64,000 nt of DNA, taken from assembly GCF_005222755.1 (NCBI RefSeq), contig NZ_STGD01000005.1, positions 248,001 to 312,000 on the forward strand, written 5' to 3'. Shown here piece by piece: positions 49,062 through 55,803 of the stretch; position 1 is the first letter of the stretch; every line of letters begins with the position of its first letter. Made by a program: the position numbers and the translations under genes. The stretch is from Roseomonas sp. HF4 (GTDB taxonomy: Bacteria > Pseudomonadota > Alphaproteobacteria > Acetobacterales > Acetobacteraceae). The notes below the pieces were generated by a model. The model was not told where the DNA came from and did no database searches. It was given only the letters and a program-made list of their open reading frames with translations.

Positions 49062-49358
49062 ATGCCCGCCAGCTCATCCCCCCGCCCGCGACCAGCCGCG
49101 CCAACGCGGCGGGCGTCGCTGCCCTCTTCGCCGTCGCCGCCACGCAGCTTCGCCGAGGTGATCAGTCTCTGGCCCAGCGCCAGCGACCTCGCCGCCGTGC
49201 TCGACGTCGAGGCGGTCACTGTCCGCGCCTGGCGCCGCCGCGGGATCCCCGCCCGCTACTGGGCCGCGGTCGCCGAGGCGGCGCGTTTCAGCGGCCGTCC
49301 CATCGATGAACGCCTGCTCGCCGAGCTGGGCGCGCTCCGGAGGTACCGCCATGCATGA
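49062..49358 (+). CDS. Cro/YdaS-like HTH protein
   Basis: 98 residues. A Ser/Pro-rich start, then a helix-turn-helix-like SFAEVISLWPSASDLAAVLD followed by VEAVTVRAWRRRGIPARYW, the carph-isopro type of phage transcription factor. First gene of the rightward early operon, opposite the repressor, so the likely Cro counterpart. The downstream gene starts 7 nt inside its end. Confidence 0.75.
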   Translation: MPASSSPRPRPAAPTRRASLPSSPSPPRSFAEVISLWPSASDLAAVLDVEAVTVRAWRRRGIPARYWAAVAEAARFSGRPIDERLLAELGALRRYRHA

Positions 49359-49695
49359 TCTCGACACCGCCCCGCCGGCATCCCCCGCGCTGCCCGATCA
49401 GGTGCTGCCGCTCGGCTCGGCGGAGCTGATGGCTTGGGTGGTGAACGCCACGCCCGGTGATCGCGCCATTTACTGGCGGGGCCATGTCGCGCGGGACATG
49501 TGGCACGGCTGGGCCGGCGGCATGCGCCGTCGCGACTGTAACGCCCTGGGAGAGACGGCGCGGCTCGCCTTCCGGTTGGCCGAGAGGGGCTTCCTTCGCC
49601 TCGTCCAGCATCGCATCGGTCCGCACGACTATGCCTATGTCGCCATCGCGCTCGGCATGTCGCCCCCGCGGCCCGCGGCGCAGGTGGTCGCGTGA
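49351..49695 (+). CDS. Phage hypothetical protein
   Basis: 114 residues, GSAELMAWVVNATPGDRAIYWRGHV and MRRRDCNALGETARLAFRLA of an alpha-helical fold with a C-terminal segment GFLRLVQHRIGPHDYAYVAI that resembles a winged-helix. Family not recognised. The start at 49351 has GGAGGT 6 nt upstream. The stop and the following start share TGATG. Confidence 0.65.
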   Translation: MHDLDTAPPASPALPDQVLPLGSAELMAWVVNATPGDRAIYWRGHVARDMWHGWAGGMRRRDCNALGETARLAFRLAERGFLRLVQHRIGPHDYAYVAIALGMSPPRPAAQVVA

Positions 49696-50120
49696 TGGGC
49701 AAGGCCTCCCGCGACAAGGGCCTGCGCCGCGAGCGGGCCATCGTCGATGTCCACCGCAAATCCGGCATCCACGCCGAACGCGTGCCGCTGTCCGGGGCGC
49801 TCGGCTACCGCGGCAATGACGCGGACGTCGATCTCTATGTGCGCGGCGCCGATCCGGTGAAAGCCGAGGTCAAAGCACGTGGCGACGGTGCCGGCTTCAA
49901 GACCCTGCTGCGCTGGCTCGGCAGCAAGGACGCGCTGGTGCTGATCCAGGACCGCACGATGCCGTTGGTCGTCGTCCGGTTCGACGTCTGGCTCGAGATT
50001 GCCCGGCGCAGCGCGCTGCTGCGGGATCCCGATGGCGATCGTGACCGCGATGAACGTCGCCACTCCGCCGAGCAGGGCCCGCTGCCGCCGACCGACGCCA
50101 TCGCGCGGGAGGCCGCATGA
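49695..50120 (+). CDS. Holliday-junction-resolvase-like PD-(D/E)XK nuclease
   Basis: 141 residues of the Hjc-like phage nuclease type: GKASRDKGLRRERAIVDVHR, then ERVPLSGALGYRGNDADVDLY (Asp of the PD motif) and VKAEVKARGDGAGFK (Glu-x-Lys). The FKTLLRWLGSKDALVLIQD section is typical. Likely resolves recombination intermediates during phage replication. The start ATG at 49695 shares TGATG with the previous stop. The Asp-rich tail (DPDGDRDRDERR) is unusual. Confidence 0.85.
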   Translation: MGKASRDKGLRRERAIVDVHRKSGIHAERVPLSGALGYRGNDADVDLYVRGADPVKAEVKARGDGAGFKTLLRWLGSKDALVLIQDRTMPLVVVRFDVWLEIARRSALLRDPDGDRDRDERRHSAEQGPLPPTDAIAREAA

Positions 50121-50251
50121 CACACCGCGCCCTCCGTCTGCGTCGCCTGCAGCGTGTGCGCGATCTCGCGCGCACCGCCGCCGGTGGCGCCGCCCCCGCC
50201 GGCGGCTTCCTCGCCCTCTGCTGGGCCGTCGGCCTCGCCTCGATCCCCTGA
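50117..50251 (+). CDS. Very small phage protein
   Basis: 44 residues: an Arg-rich start (RALRLRRLQRVRDLARTAAG) then a hydrophobic stretch (GGFLALCWAVGLASIP). It starts in an ATGA overlap with the nuclease gene and ends 29 nt before the next gene. The overlap makes translation likely; function unknown. It could be a one-helix membrane peptide. Confidence 0.5.
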   Translation: MTHRALRLRRLQRVRDLARTAAGGAAPAGGFLALCWAVGLASIP

Positions 50252-50280
50252 CGTATCCCCCGCCTTCCGGAGACCCCTCG

Positions 50281-50754
50281 ATGAGCAACCGAACCACCCT
50301 GACCGATCTGCGCAGCATGGATGCCGGCCAGGCGTCCCGTCTGCCACCCGCCCATCTCGCCCTCCTCCTGGAGGACGCCGCGGCGCTGCGCGCCGATGCG
50401 AAGCACGTCTCCGACCTTCTCGCCGACGCCCTGCATCGCCGCTACGGCCCCGTAGCGGCCGAGCGCCGTCAGACCGAGGGCAAGGACACCGGGCGCGTCC
50501 GCTTCCTCGACGCCGGCTTCGAGATCTCGGCCGACCTGCCCAAGCGCGTGGAGTGGGACCAGCCGCGCCTCGCCGCCGCGATCGAGACCCTCCGCAGCTG
50601 GGGTGAGGATCCGGCGGACTACGTCGCCACTGAGATCAAGGTCCCCGAGAGCCGCTTCACCGCCTGGCCGCCGAAGCTGCAGGCGCTGTTCCAGCCCGCG
50701 CGCACCGTCGGTACCGGCCGCCCCTCCTACAGCCTCGAACAGGTGGAGTGCTGA
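50281..50754 (+). CDS. Phage hypothetical protein
   Basis: 157 residues. RFLDAGFEISADLPKRVEWD, IETLRSWGEDPADYVATEIK and ESRFTAWPPKLQALFQPART are features of a phage protein commonly found before the Sak4-like ATPase in Roseomonas-type prophages. No domain name recognised. Cytoplasmic, mixed alpha/beta. The next gene starts 2 nt downstream. Confidence 0.68.
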   Translation: MSNRTTLTDLRSMDAGQASRLPPAHLALLLEDAAALRADAKHVSDLLADALHRRYGPVAAERRQTEGKDTGRVRFLDAGFEISADLPKRVEWDQPRLAAAIETLRSWGEDPADYVATEIKVPESRFTAWPPKLQALFQPARTVGTGRPSYSLEQVEC

Positions 50755-50756
50755 GC

Positions 50757-50945
50757 ATGACCCACGAATTGCGCATCCGCGTCGCGATCCCGCTGGAGGG
50801 CGACGCCATCGCCCGCGCGAAGGAGGTCGCCGCCTTCGAGGAGACGCTCGACGGCTTCGCCGAGGCGGTCGCCCGTGCTGGCGGGGACATCAGCGTCGAC
50901 GTCATCAAGGCCAAGCCCCGCACGCCGAAGCAGGAGACGCATTGA
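50757..50945 (+). CDS. Small phage protein
   Basis: 62 residues, with HELRIRVAIPLEGDAIARAK and AFEETLDGFAEAVARAGGD. Alpha/beta, acidic, with a basic tail (KAKPRTPKQE). Family not recognised. A GTG at 50748 would add 3 residues. The stop overlaps the ATPase start (TGATG). Confidence 0.6.
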   Translation: MTHELRIRVAIPLEGDAIARAKEVAAFEETLDGFAEAVARAGGDISVDVIKAKPRTPKQETH

Positions 50946-51739
50946 TGGCAATCTCCCTCGCATCCCTCCGTCGCAGCGGCGCCGCGCGGCCGCCGCGCCT
51001 TCTCGTCTATGGCGTCGCCGGCATCGGCAAGACCCAGCTCGCCGCCAGCGCCCCGGCGCCGGTCTTCCTGCAGACGGAGGACGGGCTCGGCACCATCGCG
51101 GCCGACACCTTCGGCCTGCTGCGCAGCTTTGAGTCCGCGATGGAGGCGATCACCAGCCTCTACACCGAACCCCATAACTTCCAGACCGTGGTGCTCGACA
51201 GCCTCGATTGGCTGGAACCGCTGATCTGGCAGCACACCGCCGAGGCCAATGGCTGGAAGGACATCGAGCAGCCCGGCTACGGCAAGGGCTATGTCGCCGC
51301 GCTCGACGCCTGGCGCGCCTTCCTCGACGGCATCAATGGGCTGCGCGACGACCGCGGCATGGCGGTGATCCTCATCGCCCATGCCGACATCCGGCGCTTC
51401 GACAGCCCGGAGACAGAGCCTTACGACCGCTACCAGCCGAAGCTCCATGCCCGGGCCGCCGCCCTGGTGCAGGAGCAGGTCGATGCCGTGCTCTTCGCGA
51501 ACTACCGCATCACCACGCTGAAGTCGGACGCCGGCTTCGGAAAGAAGGTCGTCCGCGGCGTCACCGGGGGCGATCGCTTGCTGCACACCGTCGAGCGACC
51601 GGCCTTCCTCGCCAAGAACCGCTTCGCCCTGCCGGAGAGCCTCGCGCTCGACTGGCCGACGCTCGCCGCTGGCATCCCCTTCTACGCCATCCCCCCGACC
51701 ACCGTCCCCGCAACCACCGCCCCGACCGACAGGAGCTGA
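50945..51739 (+). CDS. Phage RecA-like ATPase (Sak4-like)
   Basis: 264 residues with Walker A LLVYGVAGIGKTQLAAS (about 22-38), Walker B TVVLDSLDWLEPLI (about 83-96) and VILIAHADIRRFDSP (sensor region). This is the AAA/RecA-fold protein of phage recombination modules that assists single-strand annealing together with an SSB-like partner. The DUF669 gene directly downstream fits that partner. No signal or membrane segments. Alternative name: phage nucleotide-binding protein. Confidence 0.86.
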   Translation: MAISLASLRRSGAARPPRLLVYGVAGIGKTQLAASAPAPVFLQTEDGLGTIAADTFGLLRSFESAMEAITSLYTEPHNFQTVVLDSLDWLEPLIWQHTAEANGWKDIEQPGYGKGYVAALDAWRAFLDGINGLRDDRGMAVILIAHADIRRFDSPETEPYDRYQPKLHARAAALVQEQVDAVLFANYRITTLKSDAGFGKKVVRGVTGGDRLLHTVERPAFLAKNRFALPESLALDWPTLAAGIPFYAIPPTTVPATTAPTDRS

Positions 51740-51742
51740 GCT

Positions 51743-52279
51743 ATGGCCTCCCTCAACGGCACCTTCGACGCCAGCGGCGTCGCCCCCGCCCAGCCGATGG
51801 ACCCGCTGCCGGCCGGGAAGTACTGCGCGCACATCATCGAGAGCGAGCTGCTGCCGACGCGCTCGGGCGACGGCCAGTACCTCAAGCTGGTGCTCGAGGT
51901 GCTCGACGGCCCCTATGCCCGGCGCAAGCTGTGGGACCAGCTGAACCTGGTGAACGCGAGCACCCGGACCATGGAGATCGCGCAGCGCACGCTGTCGGCG
52001 ATCTGCCATGCGGTGGGACAGATGCAGGTCGCCGACAGCGAGCAGCTGCACTTCAAGCCGATGCTGGTCAGCGTGAAGTACGAGCCGGCCGGCACCGACA
52101 AGAACGGCGTCTTCCATCAGGCCCGCAACAAGATCACCGGCTATGCCGCGGAGCGCGCCACGCCTGGGATCGCCACAGCACCGGCGCCGCGCGGCCCGGC
52201 GCCGGCTCCGGCCACCGCCACGGCAGCACCGCCGCCCCGGCCGGCCACTGCCACGCCGCCCTGGCGCCGCAGCGCCTGA
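51743..52279 (+). CDS. DUF669 protein (likely single-strand DNA-binding)
   Basis: 178 residues. The DUF669 domain fills about 1-135, with PLPAGKYCAHIIESELLPTR, DGQYLKLVLEVLDGPYARRK and LWDQLNLVNASTRTMEIAQR; the tail is Pro/Ala/Thr-rich, as in SSB-type proteins. DUF669 proteins travel with Sak4-type ATPases, as here (3-nt gap). OB-fold and ssDNA binding are inferred from family knowledge and the disordered tail. Confidence 0.85.
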   Translation: MASLNGTFDASGVAPAQPMDPLPAGKYCAHIIESELLPTRSGDGQYLKLVLEVLDGPYARRKLWDQLNLVNASTRTMEIAQRTLSAICHAVGQMQVADSEQLHFKPMLVSVKYEPAGTDKNGVFHQARNKITGYAAERATPGIATAPAPRGPAPAPATATAAPPPRPATATPPWRRSA

Positions 52280-52291
52280 CGCAGGGTTGCC

Positions 52292-53221
52292 ATGGCCGTG
52301 CTGCCGCCTCCGCCCGCCGCGACTGTCGCCGCCATCTACGCCGCCTATGAGGCGGCGGGCGATGCTGGCTGGCGGGCCCATCTCGGCGCCTCGCAGATCG
52401 GTACCGGCTGCGAGCGCGCGCTCTGGTACGGCTTTCGCTGGGCGACGCGGGCGCGGCACACCGGCCGGCTGCTACGGCTATTCGAGACCGGGAACCTCGC
52501 CGAGGCGCGCTTCGTCGCTGACCTACGGCGTATCGGCGTCACCGTGCTCGACATCGATCCGGCGACGGGTCGGCAGTGGACGCTGCGCGACCCCACCGGC
52601 CACTTCGGCGGCAGCATGGACGCGGTGGCGCTCGGCCTGCTCGAGGCCCCGAAGACCTGGCATGTCGTCGAGTTCAAGACGCACAGCGCCAAGTCGTTCG
52701 CCAAGCTGACCGCGGAGGGAGTGGAGAAAGCCAAGCCACTGCACTGGGCGCAGATGCAGGCCTACATGCAGCTCGCCGGGCTGGAACGGGCCTTCTACCT
52801 CGCGGTGAACAAGGACACCGACGAGCTCTACCAGGAACGCATCCGGCATGATGCCGAGGCCGGGCTGCGGCTTCTCGCGAAGGCGCAGCGCGTCATCGGC
52901 GCTGGCCGCCCACCGGCGCGGATCAGCGAGGATCCCGCCTGGTGGGAGTGCCGCTTCTGCGACCATCACGCTGTCTGCCACGAGGGCGCCGCTCCCGAAC
53001 GCCACTGCCGCTCCTGCCTGCACGTCTCGCCTGTCGCGGAGGGCGGCTGGCACTGCACGCGCCATAGCACGCCGCTGGCGCGGCGCGAGCAGGAGGCCGG
53101 CTGCGCCGCACATCTCTACATCCCTGACCTGGTGCCGGGCGAGCAGGTCGACGCCGGGGAGGATTGGGTCAGCTACCGCCTGCCGGATGGCAGCAGCTGG
53201 CGGGACGGGGTGTCGGCATGA
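52292..53221 (+). CDS. RecB/Cas4-like PD-(D/E)XK phage nuclease
   Basis: 309 residues. HLGASQIGTGCERALWYGF opens the PDDEXK_1 fold, FGGSMDAVALGL carries the Asp, and WHVVEFKTHSAKSF the Glu-x-Lys pair. WAQMQAYMQLAGLERAFYLAVNK follows. A Cys cluster near the end (WECRFCDHHAVCHEG, then HCRSCLH) probably binds Fe-S or zinc, as in Cas4/AddB-like nucleases. Likely a 5'-3' exonuclease for recombination. It overlaps the helicase start (ATGA). Confidence 0.85.
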   Translation: MAVLPPPPAATVAAIYAAYEAAGDAGWRAHLGASQIGTGCERALWYGFRWATRARHTGRLLRLFETGNLAEARFVADLRRIGVTVLDIDPATGRQWTLRDPTGHFGGSMDAVALGLLEAPKTWHVVEFKTHSAKSFAKLTAEGVEKAKPLHWAQMQAYMQLAGLERAFYLAVNKDTDELYQERIRHDAEAGLRLLAKAQRVIGAGRPPARISEDPAWWECRFCDHHAVCHEGAAPERHCRSCLHVSPVAEGGWHCTRHSTPLARREQEAGCAAHLYIPDLVPGEQVDAGEDWVSYRLPDGSSWRDGVSA

Positions 53222-54804
53222 GCCTCTCGCTTCGCCCCTATCAGCGCGCCGCGATCGACGCGCTGTACGACTACTTCGGCGGCGCCACCGGCAATCCGCT
53301 CGTGGTCATGCCCACCGGCACGGGGAAGTCGGTCGTCATCGGCGGCTTCATCCGCGAGGCAATCGCCGCCTACGCCGACACCCGCGTGCTCGTCCTCACC
53401 CATGTGAAGGAGCTGATCCAGCAGAACTTCATGGCGCTACTGCGCGCCTGGCCCGAGGCGCCGGCAGGCATCTACTCCGCCGGCCTGTCGCGACGGGACA
53501 TCCGCGCGCAGGTGCTGTTCGCCGGGATCCAGTCCATCCACCGCCATGCCCGCCAGGTGCAGCGCTGCGACCTGGTGCTGATCGACGAGGCGCATCTGCT
53601 CGGGCGCAGCGACAGCGGCATGTATCGCTCCTTCCTCGCGCAGCTGAACGAGATCAATGGCGGGCTGCTCAAGGTGGTGGGCTTCACGGCCACCCCGTAC
53701 CGCCTCGACAGCGGGCTGCTGCACGAGGGCAAGGATCGGCTTTTCACCGACATCGCCTTCGAGGTGCCGGTGCTGGAGATGATCCAGCAGGGCTATCTCT
53801 GCCCCGTGGTGCCGAAGCACACCGAGACGCAGCTCGACGTCGGCGGAGTCGGCACCCGTGGCGGGGAGTTCATCGCCAAGGACCTCGAGGCCGCGGTGGA
53901 CCGCGATGAGGTCACCCGGGCGGCGGTACAGGAGATCGTCCAGCATGGGGCGGGCCGCGGCTCCTGGCTGGTCTTCTGCTCCGGCGTCGCCCACGCGCGG
54001 CACGTCCGCGACGCCATCCGCGAGCTCGGCATCTCGTGCGAGACGGTGACGGGGGACACCCCGGCGCCCGAGCGCGATGGGATCTTGGCCGCCTTCAAGG
54101 CGGGGCGGCTGCGCTGCGTCACCAATGCCAATGTCCTGACCACCGGCTTCGATGCGCCGGGGACCGACCTCATTGCCCTGCTGCGGCCCACCAAGAGCGT
54201 CGGCCTCTATGTGCAGATGGTCGGCCGCGGCACACGCCTCGCCGAAGGCAAGGACGATTGCCTGGTGCTCGACTTCGCCGGCAACACGGCGCGGCACGGC
54301 CCTATCGACAAGGTGGATGGCCGCAGGAAGGAACCGGCCGGTGATGGCGAGGCGCCGATCAAGGTCTGCCCCGAGTGCCAGACCATCAATCACGCCAGCG
54401 TGCGGCACTGCATCGAGTGCGACTACGAGTTCCCGCCGCCGGAGGTGAAGGTCGCGGCGCAGGCGGCGTCGAATGCCCTTCTGTCCATCCAGGAGCAGGC
54501 CGCGTGGTGCGAGGTGACGGGCATCCGCTACGCCCGTCACGAGAAGCCCGGCAAGCCCGCCTCGCTCCGCGTGATCTACGAGTGCGGCCTCACCTCGCAC
54601 AGCGAATGGGTCTGCTTCGAGCACACCGGCTTCCCGCGCGACAAGGCGTGCACATGGTGGCGTCGTCGCGCACCGCATCTGCCACCGCCAGACACGGTGG
54701 AGCAGGCAATGGCCGCGACCAGCGCACTGCGTCAGCCGATCGCCATCCAGGTCCGTCCGGTCGGCCAATACACCGAGATCGTCAATGCGAGGTTCGTGCG
54801 ATGA
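53218..54804 (+). CDS. Phage superfamily II DEAD/DEAH helicase
   Basis: 528 residues. Helicase motifs: LRPYQRAAIDAL, Walker A VVMPTGTGKSVV (about 28-39), LTHVKELIQQN (Ia), DEAH in LVLIDEAHLLG (about 120-130), FTATPYR (III), CVTNANVLTTGFDAPGTDLI and QMVGRGTRLAEGKDD (V and VI). A C-terminal zinc-ribbon (KVCPECQTINHASVRHCIEC) lies at about 380-400, then a domain with Trp-rich sections. It resembles the helicase modules of GTA/phage replication systems. Overlaps genes on both sides by 4 nt. Confidence 0.92.
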   Translation: MSLSLRPYQRAAIDALYDYFGGATGNPLVVMPTGTGKSVVIGGFIREAIAAYADTRVLVLTHVKELIQQNFMALLRAWPEAPAGIYSAGLSRRDIRAQVLFAGIQSIHRHARQVQRCDLVLIDEAHLLGRSDSGMYRSFLAQLNEINGGLLKVVGFTATPYRLDSGLLHEGKDRLFTDIAFEVPVLEMIQQGYLCPVVPKHTETQLDVGGVGTRGGEFIAKDLEAAVDRDEVTRAAVQEIVQHGAGRGSWLVFCSGVAHARHVRDAIRELGISCETVTGDTPAPERDGILAAFKAGRLRCVTNANVLTTGFDAPGTDLIALLRPTKSVGLYVQMVGRGTRLAEGKDDCLVLDFAGNTARHGPIDKVDGRRKEPAGDGEAPIKVCPECQTINHASVRHCIECDYEFPPPEVKVAAQAASNALLSIQEQAAWCEVTGIRYARHEKPGKPASLRVIYECGLTSHSEWVCFEHTGFPRDKACTWWRRRAPHLPPPDTVEQAMAATSALRQPIAIQVRPVGQYTEIVNARFVR

Positions 54805-55238
54805 GCTCTCTTGTGATGCCTCCGCCCTGGAGGAGGCCCGCTGCGCCAGCCGTTCAGCCGCCGCCGGAGACGCTGGAGGAGAAGGCAGCGCGGAGGCGGG
54901 CGCGACAGGCGGAGCTAGCGCGCGTGCGGCGAGCCGCTGACCCGGAGAAAGCGCGCGCTGCGCATAAGGCATGGCGCGAGGCGAACCCCGAGAAGGTGCG
55001 AGCATCCCAGCAGCGCAACCGAGAAAGGAATGCCGAGAAACGTCGGGCCGCCGCGAAGGCGTGGCGCGAGGCCAACCCAGAGAAGGTCATCGCAGCGATG
55101 GTGGCTCGCATCGAAGCTGACCCGCAAGCCGAACGAGAAAGGCGGCGAGGGTGGAAACGCGATAAGGCAGCTCGCGCCGAGGCGCAGCGCCGCCGACGCG
55201 CGCGCAAGAAGGCCGAACAGCAGCAGGCGGGTGAATGA
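54801..55238 (+). CDS. Charged helical protein with NPEK repeats
   Basis: 145 residues, very rich in Arg, Ala, Glu and Lys. Two copies of KAWREANPEKVRA (about 58-70 and 88-100) plus variants such as RNAEKRRAAA give a repeated helix-with-NPEK-cap pattern. This resembles the N-terminal repeat region of some phage HNH-endonuclease proteins, but no HNH domain follows. It overlaps both neighbours by 4 nt (ATGA). Function unknown; DNA binding is plausible from charge. Confidence 0.6.
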   Translation: MSSLVMPPPWRRPAAPAVQPPPETLEEKAARRRARQAELARVRRAADPEKARAAHKAWREANPEKVRASQQRNRERNAEKRRAAAKAWREANPEKVIAAMVARIEADPQAERERRRGWKRDKAARAEAQRRRRARKKAEQQQAGE

Positions 55239-55585
55239 AATGCCGAACCTGCGCCCGTCCTGCCTGGCACTGGCTGTGGTGGCATCCGGCACGCTCGCTC
55301 CGGATGCATTGGACCGCGCCTTCCTGCTCGCCGACCTGCCTGGCCCTCTGGCCGGAGTTCCGCATGGTTGATCCGAACGATCAGGAAATGGCGGCGATGC
55401 GCCATGCTGGCGTGATCGCCGGCGAGTACATCGAGGCGGTCGGCCGCAGCGACATGGCGACCTGGTCCGAGGAAGACTGGCGCGGCTTCATCGAGGCGAT
55501 CTGCGGCGCCTATGTCGACTGCCTGGTCGAGCAGCAGATCGCCATCACCACCGCATTGCACAAGGTTCAGGGAGTTCCCGGATGA
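55235..55585 (+). CDS. DUF6511-like small zinc-finger phage protein
   Basis: 116 residues. The N-terminus KCRTCARPAWHWLWWHPARS with later SCSPTC has Cys pairs like the DUF6511 Cys-rich start (CxxC...FCSxxC). The C-terminal part VDPNDQEMAAMRHAGVIAGE fits the DUF6511 helical region, followed by SEEDWRGFIEAICGAYVDCL. The ATG at 55235 overlaps the previous stop; an internal ATG at 55364 is a shorter alternative. Function unknown. Confidence 0.7.
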   Translation: MKCRTCARPAWHWLWWHPARSLRMHWTAPSCSPTCLALWPEFRMVDPNDQEMAAMRHAGVIAGEYIEAVGRSDMATWSEEDWRGFIEAICGAYVDCLVEQQIAITTALHKVQGVPG

Positions 55586-55803
55586 GCGACCAGCATTGCA
55601 GCAGCTGCCGTTGGTGGGTGCCTCACTACGTCTATGGGAGCGTCGGCGAATGCCGCCGGCATGCGCCACGACCGGCAGTGAAGGGCAGCGTCAATGCCGA
55701 GGACGAGGATGCCTGGCAGGCCATCTGGCCGGACACCAGCAGCGATGATTGGTGCGGCGAGCACGAGCCGACTGACACACCCCGAGGCCTGAAGACGGAA
55801 TGA
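55582..55803 (+). CDS. Small Cys-rich phage protein
   Basis: 73 residues with a CSSCRWWVPH...GECRRH pattern near the start and DDWCGEHEP near the end: four cysteines and several histidines, a likely single zinc site. Such proteins are frequent next to phage primases. It overlaps both neighbouring genes by 4 nt (ATGA). Confidence 0.68.
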   Translation: MSDQHCSSCRWWVPHYVYGSVGECRRHAPRPAVKGSVNAEDEDAWQAIWPDTSSDDWCGEHEPTDTPRGLKTE

